Assembly (NCBI GenBank): GCA_047967505.1
Contig: CM106539.1
From: Dipteris shenzhenensis
Taxonomy: Eukaryota > Polypodiophyta > Polypodiopsida > Gleicheniales
Strand: one strand, 5' to 3'
Length of the DNA: 64,000 nt
Shown here: in pieces, positions 22,116 through 34,341 of the stretch
Layout: each line of letters starts with the position of its first letter
How positions within the stretch are numbered: the first letter of the stretch is position 1
Notes under the pieces: model-generated
Seen by the model: only the letters and a program-made list of their open reading frames with translations
Database searches by the model: none
What the model was told of the DNA's origin: nothing
Translations under genes and position numbers: made by a program

Positions 22116-23260
22116 ATGCAATGTAGGGAGCTTTTGGTAATGTTTAAGGACCACTTGAACAAGTTTATAAAGCATAACTTTGTCTATAGATGGCAGGCAT
22201 AGCAATTCAAGGAGTGTCTTGTTTGCTTCCCTGAAGAAGTATGGGTTTTTGTTGTGAATTTTGCTGGAAACTACACTTTTAAAGAACAAAACGAGATCCA
22301 ATCCATGCATGCGTTGGCACTCCAACCAAGTTACAATCTTTTCCCAAATTACGTATGTGTGTATTGTAGGCATCGTCCACAAATACTATCACTTTTATAT
22401 ATATGATGATAGGATGCATGACACTCTTTTTGTTCAACATTGCTTTATGCTCCATTATAAATGGCTGAAAGATCAAGTCATTCAGGTCAATGAACATTGG
22501 GTGTGGTCAGATGGAGCAGCCTCATAGATCAAAGCAAAGAGGCCTTTTCACTTTGTTGCTCGATATGGCTTAATGATAGGAATGAAACTGACATATAATT
22601 TTTTGGGTTCAGGACATGGGTAGGGTGAACACGATGGTGCAAGGGCTGTTCTTAAAAGGCATCTCACTCATGAGCAGCTAAAGCCAAATGGTGCAAAGCT
22701 CCAATGTGCAAAGGAAGTGGTGTTATTTCTAAGAGAGACATTGTCCAAAGGGGCTGGTGCCACATACCCGTCAAAGGCTCAACCCATTACCTAAGTGTTA
22801 TGGGAAGTCAACGAAGGTGATGTGGACAGAAGTAGGAATTGGGATTGTAAAGCTATGCCTAATTCACATGAGTTGCATTGTGTGTCAGGCTATTCTTTAA
22901 CAAATGGAACAACTTTTAGGTGCAGGCAATTTTTGTGTTTTTGTAGTGCCTGCATGCAGGGCCTGCATGCAGGGCAAATGGAGGAAGTGTTCTTATACAT
23001 CACACGTTCCCTTTTGGGAGTATGTTACCCTACAAACCTCATAGAATATCATTGAAGATGAGGACGAAACTAATGATCCCGCATTTGAAGGACATCATGA
23101 TGCCTTGAGTGATGCACTTTGTGTTGGTGATAATTTTGTTGTTATAGCTCCTCCTGACAATGATGAGCTTTTGGATTTCTATATTTTAAAATGCCCACAG
23201 GGGAAGGAAAAGACAGACGTTCCACTGAAAGATGCATGGGGAAATAGGGAGAGTCGTTGA
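22116..23260 (+). pseudogene. transposase-like protein, unnamed DFAENY/SDGAA family, copy 2
   Basis: Plus-strand sequence shows, in order: KFIKHNFVYRWQA-stop-QFKECLVCFPEE (22116-22250), VVNFAGNYTF-KEQNEIQSMH (about 22246-22305), WHSNQVTIF and YHFYIYDDRMHDTLFVQH after a frameshift, HWVWSDGAAS followed by TAG where copy 1 has Gln, NFLGSGHG-stop-GEHDG (about 22600-22645), AKEVVLFLRETLSKGAG, VLWEVNEGDVDRSRNWDCK (about 22797-22853), and an acidic C-terminal part with GDNFVVIAPPDNDE ending about 23260. The block order matches copy 1 at 9515-10906 in opposite orientation. Probably a DDE-type transposase by its spaced acidic motifs, but I cannot name the superfamily. At least four lesions. Confidence 0.62.
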
Positions 23261-23430
23261 AAGTAAGACAGAGACATAAAGCTTGTGAATCCAAAGAGAT
23301 AGGGAGCAAAAGAGAAAGCATAAGAGATATGGAATGTAAGAGAGAAAGATAGAGACAACGTAAAAGGTAGAGACAGCATTAATTTAAGAGCAAAAGATAG
23401 GGAGATAGGGACGTAGAGCGTAAGAGCAAA
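23261..23430. repeat. purine-rich AGAGATAG-type simple sequence
   Basis: Irregular units of AGAGATAGGGAG, AAGAGAAAG and AGAGACA follow directly after copy 2 of the transposase-like gene. A similar but longer block lies at 28330-28720. Confidence 0.7.
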
Positions 23431-23839
23431 CTAGTATGCTTGGCCAAGATGCATGAGTACAACACAACAAAACGAACCATGTATGTTGTCTTTGATGTAT
23501 GTTGGTAGATATGCATATTACAAAATCATGTGAAAGCACTTGTAATAAATTTATTGAACACGCAGGGAATCGAACTCATTAGTTGTGAATTGAAAAGATA
23601 AACAAACTTTAAATTCTACGTTGTAAATAATTCAAAAGTTTTTTTCGGAGCTCAAAAAAATGATACATCCCTTTATTTATAGTAGTTTTTTTATTTTCAA
23701 AAAATAATACTTTTGAGACCTTGCAGGATGGCCATCGAGAGTATTGTATCCTAATGGTCTACTGGTAGTGTTTTTGTTAATGTAATATTATTCTAACATG
23801 TGACCTTTGTCTACGTTTTCTTAAGTGTCCAAATTTTTG

Positions 23840-25140
23840 ACTTAAAAATTCTCATCGAATGGTTGATGAGTTGCAAAATTGATCACCATCTTTGTCGGTG
23901 GCTTATTCCTATGTTGGGTGATCATTTTTGAGAATTTTGTCATGTATCCTATATATTGTCTGCCAATCAGAATGCATGTTATGCTGTAAACTATGTGCTT
24001 CGGTTCATTTGTTTTGCATTGGTGCTTTGTTTCTAGATCTTCTCTATTGTTGGTGTTATTCTGGTAGTGTTTTGAGATGCTCTCTATAGTGCTCATCTCT
24101 TGCCATTGCGTATCTAACACCTCATCAATAGTAAATGTTAAGAAGAATTCTAGAAGACCTCAAGCATCAACCATTGCTATTAAATCCTTCAAGTGTCGCC
24201 GATGCCATGACGATGTTTTCGGCATCATGGATGGCATGCTATAGCATAAGACATGCTTGATTGCATCTTCACCAAGAGAATCTTTATTGCTTATCTTGAA
24301 TTGATCAATATTGCACTACAAACACATAGATCATGATTGCTTGCTTTAATACATTATTAGCGTGTATGGCTTGTACAATGTGTAGATTGAGAACAATGTA
24401 CTTATTCTCAATTTGATGTAGTTAGAAAATTGAATGGACCCTTCGTAGTTACCATGTCCAAATGGAAACGAAAAAGGGAACATTGCAAGCTCTATCATCA
24501 TGTCAGGGCAGCCACTGTTGGTTGCAGGAAGCCCATTCGCTTGGAATGATGCGACCCTCTCTGATAGCATTTTTGTGCCTCATACTTGTATTGATGCGAA
24601 CTTGTGCATGTCCTTGATTTGAAAAGCTTGATAGTTTGCTGGTTCAGTCATATTCAATAGTAATAATAGCTTTCTCTTTGATTCTGCTATTGACATCAGC
24701 TTGAATGGCATTGACTCTTCGTATATTTGAAAGATTCTTGCAATAGATTCTAGAAGCAAGATGCACATGCCTATCTTGAGATTAGGTCGCTCAGCCATTG
24801 GTTTGTATTTCTATACTATTGGATTATTTATGATGTTGTATGCTAAAATATCTTAGAGCTCACTTGCTACCACATCCCTTGTTGAAGTTGCATCTATTGT
24901 TGGTTTGATCCATGAAATCAAAGGATTGTCCAACAATGGTCTTCGGTTGAGCATGCCTTTGGCAATTGAATTTGTTGTGGGCTTTACTAAAATTGAGATG
25001 TCCACTACGCTCAACAATTGCGTATGTTGGTGGTTTAGCTTTAATAATTGACATATGTAATCTGGTAGCAATTGAAACATGTATGTAGATCACTGTGTAT
25101 TTTGTGAGAAACTGTGGCATGGTGTGCATGTTACTTCGAT
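23840..25140 (-). pseudogene. Helitron replicase/helicase-like N-terminal region, degenerate
   Basis: On the minus strand a single frame from about 25080 to 24346, interrupted by four stops, shows ISWIKPTIDATSTRDVVASEL, MAERPNLKIGMCILLLESIAR, and then DMMIELAMFPFSFPFGHGNY with FSNYIKLRISTLF. Next, in another frame (about 24210-24090), comes KDLIAMVDA-stop-GLLEFFLTFTIDEVLDTQW. The pairing of an (L/M)FPFxFPxGxG segment with a later D-L-(I/M)-A-(M/L)-V-D-x-x-G-(L/M)-x-x-F-F-L-T-(F/L)-T segment is characteristic of the Helitron_like_N domain. The rest (24120-23842) is open for 92 codons without a clear motif. No PIF1 helicase motifs were found. Assignment is tentative. Confidence 0.45.
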
Positions 25141-25510
25141 ACTCGATTCCCCATAGGTGTTAATGAGAATAACATTTCCCAGTGTTGCCACATGGTTTGA
25201 AATGCTAGCAGCATTTAGAGGCACAGATTTATGTTGCCTTATTTGGGCTGATGTAGCACCACATATTCCAAAAATGTCTATCGATGATAATATTGAGCTA
25301 GAGTCAGTGAGCTAGAGTCAACAGTCATCCATTGACCCAGGGCTTATTCAATCATGATCCACGATGAAGAGGAGGGCCTCAGAGTGAGCTTCTAGATATC
25401 AAATCTTTTTTTTATGCTATGGATCTCCTCTCGTGGAGGGTTTCATAATTGGTGTTGCACTCTCAGGGTAGGCAACCCCTTATTGTGGTCTCATCCAATG
25501 TTTTTTCTCC

Positions 25511-26262
25511 GTCATTATAGGTATATCTAGAAATAGATGCTCGAAATCAGTTCTTTACTATGAATGTATATGAATCACGTTTTACATTCTATATTAGGTA
25601 AACAACTTTCGAATTACTATCATAAAATTTTCATGAAAGAGATGCAAGCAAAGTGGAAAGTTTTGTTTCTTTGATAATAATATCCAATTCGAAATGAGGT
25701 AAAATATTGTGTTTTGTGTACCTCAATTATAAGCCCGTATCAAACTTGTGAAGCCTACCAATATAAACAACAAAGCAAAGAATTAGATGGTTTGGTATTT
25801 GAGGCTAAAGTGATATAGATGCATATAACCACGAGGTGCTAATGAGAGTGCATGAATAAGAATAGGTATATCTAGAAATAGATGCGTCATTGTAGGTATA
25901 TCTAGAAATAGATGCTCAAAATCAGTTCTTTACTATGAACGTATATGACTCACGTTTTACATTCTATACTAGGTAAACAACTTTCAAATTACTGTCATAA
26001 AAATCTCATGAAAGAGATGCAAGCAAAGTGGAAAGTTTTGTTTCTTTTGATAACAATATCCACTTCAAATTGAGGTAAAATAGTGTGTTTTGTGTACCTC
26101 TCCAAAAATATATTCAGTCCAATAATAAGACCGTATCAAACTTGTGAAGCCTACCAAATATAAACAACAAAGCAATGAATTAGATGGTTTGGTATTTGAG
26201 GTTGAAGTGATATAGATGCATATAACCATGAGATGCTAATGAGAGTTCATGAATAAGAATAG
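25511..26262. repeat. two tandem ~375-bp units
   Basis: The unit beginning GTCATTATAGGTATATCTAG at 25511 is repeated at 25886, with high identity across the full length and small indels. A short extra copy of GGTATATCTAGAAATAGATGC marks the join at about 25864. No gene was recognised in the unit. Confidence 0.9.
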
Positions 26263-26682
26263 GGAAGAGCACGATTTTAAAAAAAACCATACATAACATA
26301 TGGCAGAGAGTTGGCACAACTCTCTCCATAAATTGACAATCATAGGGAAACATGCCTTTTCTTGTTTAGTAAATTATCATCTCTAGCATTGGAGATGTAG
26401 GACATAAGAATGCATCAAATTTTTTATGTGTTGCACTAAAATGCAAAGTGTTGTAATATCATTATAATATCATACTTATGTTGAGGTCAGTTGCATCACT
26501 TTGGTCACCTAGTTCACTATGCTTATTTGCAATGCAATTCACACAACCTGCCAAGAATATTTAATTAATACTTTAACTAGTTAATCACAAGAAAAGAATT
26601 GTAATGTCTACCAAAAGTGCTAAGAAATATTTTTTCATGAATTATGGTATCAATCCAAAAGCTGGAATTCCAAAGCAATTGA

Positions 26683-26845
26683 GATCATTGTAGACATGAA
26701 GTAAACATGTATTTTAGTAATTGTCTATGTAGACATGAAGTAGACATCCTCTATTATAGTAACTATTTGTGCTCAAAATAATATGAATGGATAATAGTAA
26801 TTGTCTATGTAGACATGAAGTAGACATCCTCTATTATAGTAACGA
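26683..26845. repeat. 80-bp direct repeat
   Basis: The segment GTAATTGTCTATGTAGACATGAAGTAGACATCCTCTATTATAGTAAC (26717 and 26797) is repeated with a period of 80. A third, partial unit lies just upstream near 26690. Confidence 0.85.
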
Positions 26846-28320
26846 TTTATAGTATTGAATTCTAAGCAATTGTTTGCAGTATTTAAAAAGGTCCCTTGAA
26901 TCACAACAAAAGATTTCATTCATTTTGGAATTGATGTAACTTGGCAAGCATTGGCTTTTGGAAGAGTGCTCTCTTGCTTGGATTTGTGCCCCTATCCGGC
27001 TTGAAGAAGCATAACTTGCACCTTATTTAACAACATTCTAAAAATCTTATAAGCTATGACAATGTCAAGTGATTTTTAAAAATAACTTGCACCTTATTAC
27101 ATATAATTGTCACGCTATTAGTACTATTTTTAAGTATAACATTGAAGTATCTTCTTCAATGTTTATCTTACTCTGAACATCACATAATAGGAACCGTAGT
27201 CATCCTTAAGCCTCCTTGAAACACTCTATGCATCAACACAGTCATCGACAAGGCACATAAAGTAGTCTTGGATTATCATTCCGCTAGATTGAATCTCGAT
27301 CTAGATGCTCTTTACTCTACCATGCCACATATCCCAAAGGTGGACATATATGGAATACGAGGTTCCAAGGTATATGGAGCCTTGGCATTATATACCACAA
27401 TCTCCTCGATGCAGTCATCATAGTTCAGACTAGAGGTCCATGACCTTGATCGCAGAGCTGATAGTTTGTGTAGAAGTAAACACTCCAACTACACAATAGA
27501 TGAGGATCAATGCAAGGAATTGGAAGATTAGAGCAGGAATTGCCATAGGTGAATGGCAATAGTAGACTTAAAGGAAGAGATTCTGAGCTTAAAAGAGGAA
27601 TTGGAAAATGCTACATACAAAGGAAGTAGACACTTGGCAATGACTCATGAGGAAACTATTGTAGATTTATATTATCTGCACAGGCTACCTAGCTTGCAAC
27701 TCTCTCAAGTGTGGAACAAATCTCATTTGGCAAGAACACACTAGCTTGGGCTCCTATTGCATTGTTCACAGATTGAATCTCCATGAGCCTTGCTAGGGAG
27801 ATGATCGCATGGGATATACCACTTCAAACGAATGGTGTAACACTACCACATGGACTCACAGGTAGAGGATTTGTGTAAAAAGACTTTGTATGCAAGATTC
27901 GTGTAAAAAACCTTTATGCAAGGGATGTAAAGGAAAAATAACCTTCGTAGTCAAAATATTTGTGATAGGAACAAGTAAACATTCATTGGGACTTTGGCAA
28001 CATGAACTGCTTCAGTATTACCTTGTGTATTGAGAAGTTAAGGAGAGCGATCAAGACATACCTGATGGCAAAGCAACTATCAATTATGGTGAAACAACAA
28101 CAAAGTGCAACTATGGTGAAGCAACAATGAACTGTGGTGAAGTAGCAATGAACTGGGCTGAATTGTAGAAAAATCAAAATCTCCAATTTATTGGCATGAA
28201 GGTGTAGACAAGCCATGTTGTTGCTTTTGGACATTTGGTAATTTTAGACAACCAAGGTTGTTTTTAGACTTGAGATATTATGCTTTAGAATGCACCACAT
28301 GGCTTCATAGGATTTGATAA
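26846..28320. other. no recognised gene
   Basis: AT-rich DNA with short open frames only. The frame at 27553-27744 is Glu/Lys-rich at its start (LKEEILSLKEELENA), which could be a small coiled-coil remnant, but nothing else supports it. Confidence 0.35.
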
Positions 28321-28329
28321 TGTGAGGAA

Positions 28330-28720
28330 ACATTCTAGTGCTGGCCAAGTAAAGATAGGGAGATAGGGAGATAGAGAGAAAGAGAAAAATCAAGATAGGG
28401 AGATTGAGAGATAGGAAAATAAGCATAAGAGAGAGATAAGAGGTAGAGGTAGATAAGAGGTAGATTAAGGAGATAGAGCTTAAGAGATAAGGAGATACAG
28501 CTAAAGAGATAGGGAGATAGAGCATAAGAGATAGGGAGATACAGCTACAGAGCTAAAGAGATAGGGAGATAGAGAGTAAGAGATAGGGAGATACACCTAA
28601 AGAGAGAGATACACGAGAGGAAGAAAGAGAGAGGAGAGAGGAAGCAAGAGAGATAAGAGAGAAGAACAAGTGAGAGATGATAGAGAGATGAGGGAAAGAC
28701 ATTGGGATTGACTCTTGTTT
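28330..28720. repeat. AGAGATAGGGAGATAG-type purine-rich simple sequence
   Basis: Irregular units of 10-20 bases (GATAGGGAGATAGAG, AAGAGATAGGGAGATACA) cover about 390 bases. The minus-strand Leu/Ser-rich open frames are by-products. Confidence 0.85.
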
Positions 28721-28768
28721 TAGACTCCTCCTTTCGTACACTCCTTGAGCTTGTTGCTGCTAACACCC

Positions 28769-28850
28769 CACACCCCTTTATTATCACTATGGAGCACATT
28801 CGGTTGTTACCCACACCCCTTTATTATCACTATGGAGCACATTCGGTTTG
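28769..28850. repeat. tandem 43-bp duplication
   Basis: CACCCCTTTATTATCACTATGGAGCACATTCGGTT occurs twice in direct tandem, separated by a few bases. Confidence 0.9.
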
Positions 28851-29760
28851 TGTGTGGCAGTAAGGACTTGTTTGTAGAGATTGGAGAAGAAACAAATACC
28901 AAAGTGTCTAAGAGTGTTACATGCTTGGCATTTTGTTTGACAATGGGTAATATTAAGGTGGCTCACAACATTATTTAGCCAAGCTGTAGTATTCCTCTTA
29001 TGATACTGTGCAAGGAGATAACATTGTAGGGTTCAAAGTGCTTTCTTGTGGAGCATTCTTTGTCCTTACAAGTGCAAGTAGAAGGTGAAGTAAACAAAAG
29101 ATTTATAACTTAGAAGATGATTCACATCATGAGGTAAAGGACGATTTTGAGCAGTTTAGGCACCCTAAAGTCATACAATTTAAGAGAAATAGCACAGCAA
29201 GTTGGATGCTCTAGTTCTACATTTGGAGACATTAATTAAGGGACTTACATTAAAGAAAAAGTTATAAAATTTTGTGGATAGGATAGGGAACATCGTGCAT
29301 CTGCAAGAACTTTCACCTCTCTATAATGGTGATTGTATTTTTGAGTTGCCTCCCATGGATCCAAATACTGGTTCTATGATTGGGAGAGCAAAGATGGTCA
29401 TCCATGTGTCCAATATAAGACTACTAATATATCTAGATTCAATGGAGATGTAAGATTTTCAGTTTATGTGGGTGCATTTTTTTGTGACAATGTAGATTGT
29501 AGCTTTTTAAAGTTGAGGCAAATATAGAAAACATTACAAGGGGGATTGAATATTCCTTGTCTTGAGTGTAGGGTGAAAAAGGAACATGGAGGACTTTGCT
29601 GCTTTCAATGCAACCAAAGTCCACTATGTGAATTAGAATGTGTTGATATTAGCTTAGTTTGAAATGAGTTACCGTGCAAATGCTTCTTTTACTAGAGATG
29701 GGAATTTATATTTGTTTGTAGACCCTGGGAGAAGAAGAGCATGCAAACATGCCTACAGTA
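28845..29760 (+). pseudogene. unrecognised decayed coding-like stretch with Cys-rich part
   Basis: Several protein-like pieces appear in changing frames: GSKDLFVEIGEETNTKVSKSVTCLAFC (28855-28940), then YDWESKDGHPCVQYKTT and VGAFFCDNVDCSFLKL (about 29380-29510), and IPCLECRVKKEHGGLCCFQC (about 29550-29610). Spaced Cys pairs suggest a former zinc-binding region. Stops are frequent. It could be another transposon protein remnant. I do not recognise the family. Confidence 0.3.
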
Positions 29761-29946
29761 AACATGTCTAAATCCAAACATGGGAGTTGGTTGGCTACTA
29801 TATCGATCCATGCTCAAATAGGACTACATGAAGCTTGTGTTGGTGATATGGTTGGTTGGAGACAGTTTGATCCATTTTTCTATTGCTTAAAGATTTTTTT
29901 GTTCATGTGATAGAGGACGATGCGATTCTAAAATTTTGGCTAGTTT

Positions 29947-30152
29947 GGCATCACATTTATGGAAGCTCTTGGCTCTAAAAATATGAAATTGATGTTCATG
30001 TTCTAACTTAATGTCCTTACAAATATGTTTTGACATCAATCAATCTTTTGGCATCACATTTGTGGAAGCTCTTGGCTCTAAAAATATGAAATTGTTGTTC
30101 ATATTCTAAGTCTCCTTTCCAATATGTTTGGACATCAATCAACTTATTGGTC
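29947..30152. repeat. two tandem 103-bp units
   Basis: The unit starting GGCATCACATTTATGGAAGC at 29947 is repeated at 30050, with a handful of substitutions. Confidence 0.9.
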
Positions 30153-33100
30153 TAAGGAGAGCATGGTTTGATGAGATTCAAAAAATTTCTTTGCAAGTGT
30201 ATTGAATTTTGACATGTGCTGCTGTGGTTTGGAAATAATTAATGTAGGGAATCACATAAAAGATTTATAAACTAAAGAGTGAGCAAGTGTAGATTATATT
30301 TATGGTGAATGTATAGCTAGCCACTAGCTATATATTTGTAGGATTGAAAACTCGCAAAACTTGTAGAAAAAAAACTCACAATGTGCCAAGTCCCACCTAT
30401 GAATGGGGAGAATCAAAATTCATCCAAAAGGACCCACCTCCTCTTGAATGAGAATTGGGGCAGGTGCACATGGGAGGAGGGTCCATGCCCACCCTGCACC
30501 ACAACATGGCCTTTCTCCACACGTTGGAGAACTCTCATTGGTACACCTCAAATCCCTCTCTAACCCTTGAAATCAAGAAACACTAACTTGACTCCCTTTT
30601 TAGACCCTATTTCTCCCCTTCTAGTTTGAAACCCTTCCTTGTTTCTTGTCAAATAACTATTTTAGCAGCCCATGCCATGATTTCACAAACTTTGTATCTA
30701 GTTTTGGATGATATTCCCACCAATTATGATCCAATAAGTGGTCGTCATAGTCAAGAACATTGTGAGCTTAACAACACCATCTTCATATATCACATAATAT
30801 ATTTTCTTAAGAATGCACTTATATGTAAGTTGTAAGGTCCATATCCTTCTGAACGTCATGTGTTGTAGTACACCAACCATGCAAACATTTCCCATCCTTG
30901 AGACTTTAATTTTCAGTTTGTGGATGGTGAACCAAATAAGTTTCATTGCCTCCATCACGTTGTTATTCTCTTCCAAAAGCTGGTGTTGGTACAAATACTC
31001 TTTAGCAAGTGCTCCAACATAATACACCAAATAATATTTCATGATTTACAAAATGTTAAGAAAAATTTACATCCCTATTTTGAAGAGTTGGGTTTCTAGT
31101 TTATTATATTAATCCTTGAGAACAAGATCAATGCAATGATATGAGGATGTCAAGGCCTAAATGGTGGAGTATTCTTCCATTAGTAATTTTTATCAATTTG
31201 TGATAGTTATTAGAATTGTTTGTGAATGACCTAAACGATATTATCAAGTGCCAAGGCATTAGTTTCTTTACTCTCCTCTCTTTACTGATGTGTTTTTTGT
31301 CTTACTAGGTCCACTTATCTCAATAGACTTGTTAAAAGTCTCACCTTTGAATGTGGCAACCATGATATTTAGTAGGGGTCTTTTGGACATGTTCTTCCAT
31401 CTATCACCACAATAGTGTGGGCCATTTACTTATTTCAACCACAAAGGAATTGATGCTTCTTAAGATTAATATTTTCATAAAAACATCTAAGGTATGAATG
31501 CATAGTAAAGTCAAGGTCAATAGAAGCCATGGCCTTTTTCCAACAAGGTGTTTGCACGATGTTTAGAGGCTGAAGTCGACCCTATGCCAAAGACTTGGCT
31601 TCCATTTGGTATTATGTACCCATGAGCCCCTAAGATAGCTTATGCAACAAATAGCCTTTAGACATATCAAGCTTGTTGCATTGTCTCTTGCTTGTCAGAT
31701 CTTCTATGATATCTTTCACTCCTAGTCCCTATCATTTTTTGAATTTTCTCAGCAATATCTGCTTAGGAAATATAAATGAACTCTTGTGCCAATTCTAATT
31801 TTTGTATTTTTGAAAATTTTACAAGTCCATGTCCCAGGGTGTTCAATATGTAAAAAATGTTATATGCATTCGACAAAAGGGTTTTTATTATTTATGGAGC
31901 TATAGAAAATATACATACATACACCCCTTCTATTGACCTCATGTGCTATCTCACATATTGTTTACTGAACTCCTGGGGGTCCATTTACTTCACTTGGTTA
32001 AATAATGTAGTTATGAAATGATTATGGATTGCTACGACCTCTATCTAGTGCCATGATTGCTATTTGAGCTATTGGGTGATTATGGATGAGGGATACTAGC
32101 ATGGAAAAGAGACATATAGACTCACTAAAATTATTGAAAAAAATATTAGAATCGTGCTAGCATAAGCAAGCCACAAACTAGCTAGACTAAGGACATGCTA
32201 GCGTAAGCAATCCTCATTATTTGTTCAAAGTCAAAAATATGTGTAAACATCTCCCATTATAAATATATATGCTACATCCATGTGTGGGTTAAAACTTGAT
32301 ACAAGTCAGCATAACCAAACCTCATAAGCAACACATAAACCATTTCTTTAGACAAAAGACCTACTTATTGTTTAATGTAAAATATTACTTTTATCTTGTA
32401 AGTTTTCAATATTGTCAACTATGAACTTAAATCTCACAAATTTTAATTAATTTTTAGAAAACCTACCAAAATGTCATCTATCAAAATTTTAAAAAAATCT
32501 TCACTTATTAACAATGAAAATTCAAACATTAGTAACCAAATCACATCAAAACATCACCTTGGTCTTTTAATATGCACCAAGGTAAAACACCACCATTATT
32601 CAAGCAATATATGTGTGAAAAACATGAATACTACCATGGTAGGGATGCAAGCTTGGGAATCTAGAAACCATTGTTAACATAAGCTCATTAAAACTCACCA
32701 CCTTAATACTTTATAAAGCATGAATATATTTGAAAAAAAATTTGGTATTAAAATCACATCTCTTTTATCAAAAATTAATATATTATGAAAAACGATTTTG
32801 TATCTTATAAATCTTGCCAAATAATTTGTATAAATTTTTCAATTTGAAACATATTGCTTTTGTTGTTTATTAAAGTTTCTTTTTTATGTGCAAAAATATG
32901 TATCATTTTTAAAAAATTTAGAACTCAATGGTCTATACTTCACAAATCAAGATTCCTTAGTACAATGGCACTCAATTTCCTCAAAATTTAACAACTCAAT
33001 GTCTTATATTTTGTAGGCCTAGGTTTGCATTGTAAGCTCAAAGGGGTCACATAGAAAAAATGTGACTATCACATGCTTTAAATAGAATTATATTTTTGAA

Positions 33101-33510
33101 TCATCTTTTGAACCAAAGTATACTTCCATAGGAAACCCATAAAAAAACAAGGCAGATAATAACATGGGCTGGATCATGGTAGTATCAAAGCATCACATGG
33201 GACACACAATCCCATTGTGCATATATGTAATGAGGAAAGGAAGGGAATAGGTATTTCTCATAGGAAGACTGGTGAAGTCAAGATCAACACCTCCAATCAC
33301 ACTACCCATTTTATTTTGTTGAAGTGATCTTTGTGCATCCACACTTTGTAGTGGTAGGAGGCAACAATGTGAGATTGTTCTCAAAACTATTTCTTTGTAT
33401 CTTGGGTTGCTCTAGTCTATGTAAGTGATGCATTGAGGCATTGTATTTCTTCAACTTACCTCTCACTCTTTGCTATGATGTGACATTGTTCAAAACTTAC
33501 ATAATGAATA
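30153..33510. other. AT-rich DNA, no gene recognised
   Basis: Both strands are stop-dense with no conserved motif seen. Open frames of up to 114 codons (minus strand, 30698-31042) have no recognised domain. No clear repeat structure was noted. Confidence 0.4.
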
Positions 33511-33770
33511 GTGATAGAGGAAAGGTGATCTCTGGGTGAGCCTTCCCCTAAGGGAGCTTTGCCTTAGTGATCTTTCTCCCTTATCCACAAGCCCATAAAG
33601 AGATTGGCATAATTCACAAACTCTATATCATACAAAAAGATAGAATAGTGATAGAGGAAAGGTGATCTCTATGTGAGCCTTCCCCTAAGAGAGCTTGGCC
33701 CTTGTGTTCCTTCTCCCTTATCCAAATTCCATTCCCATAAAGAGATCATTTTAACTCTTAAACTCTACAT
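33511..33770. repeat. two tandem ~137-bp units
   Basis: GTGATAGAGGAAAGGTGATCTCT at 33511 recurs at 33648, followed by matching GTGAGCCTTCCCCTAAG and TTCTCCCTTATCC segments. Confidence 0.88.
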
Positions 33771-33782
33771 GATACACAAAGA

Positions 33783-33874
33783 TATATCATTTGGATTTAA
33801 GAATTCCATTATGATACACAAAGATTGTCAATCTTCAAAAAATTAGAATGGAATTCTTAAATCCAAATGATATA
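33783..33874. repeat. perfect 28-bp inverted repeat with 36-base loop
   Basis: Arms at 33783-33810 and 33847-33874 are perfect reverse complements (TATATCATTTGG ... to ... CCAAATGATATA). The loop holds a smaller stem AAGATTG/CAATCTT. Surrounding bases do not extend the match. Confidence 0.92.
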
Positions 33875-34022
33875 AAAGACTAATGTTTGTTTACTCATCT
33901 AAAGATGGACGTTCATTTACTCACCTAAATATGGATGCTCATTTGCTTGTGCAATTCCTTTATGGGCCATCCCCCATGAACAATATTCTCCTCATGCCAA
34001 ATATTAAGGATCACTTGTATGA

Positions 34023-34288
34023 TGTTGATCCTGACAAAATATGAAGAGGGGAGAGGAGAAGAGTGGAGATGAGGAGAGAGGGCACAGCTAGAGAGCACAC
34101 CACAAATGACTAACTGTACACTAGATTTAGTTGAAAAAATAGAATATATACAAACCCTTTTAGGGTTAGGGTTAGGGGATCTAACCCTTTCCTTTATAGC
34201 ACTCGATAAGGTTAGTGCTATGCACATATGATCACATGATGGTGCTATGCACACATTATCGCATGATGTTGAGCATGAACTCTCAACA
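34023..34288 (-). repeat. Copia family-C 3' LTR (left end of the element), tentative boundaries
   Basis: In minus-strand sense a purine-rich tract (CTTGAGGGAAGG) is followed by TGTTGAGAGTTC at 34288, a normal LTR start. About 266 bases later ATCAACA is a plausible LTR end at 34023. The segment contains TATATTC-type AT-rich sequence and a TTAGGG-like run. The matching 5' LTR was not found, so the outer boundary is uncertain. Confidence 0.5.
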
Positions 34289-34341
34289 CCTTCCCTCAAG
34301 ATCAACATCATGAAGTAGGCCTTCCCTCAAGATGATGATTA

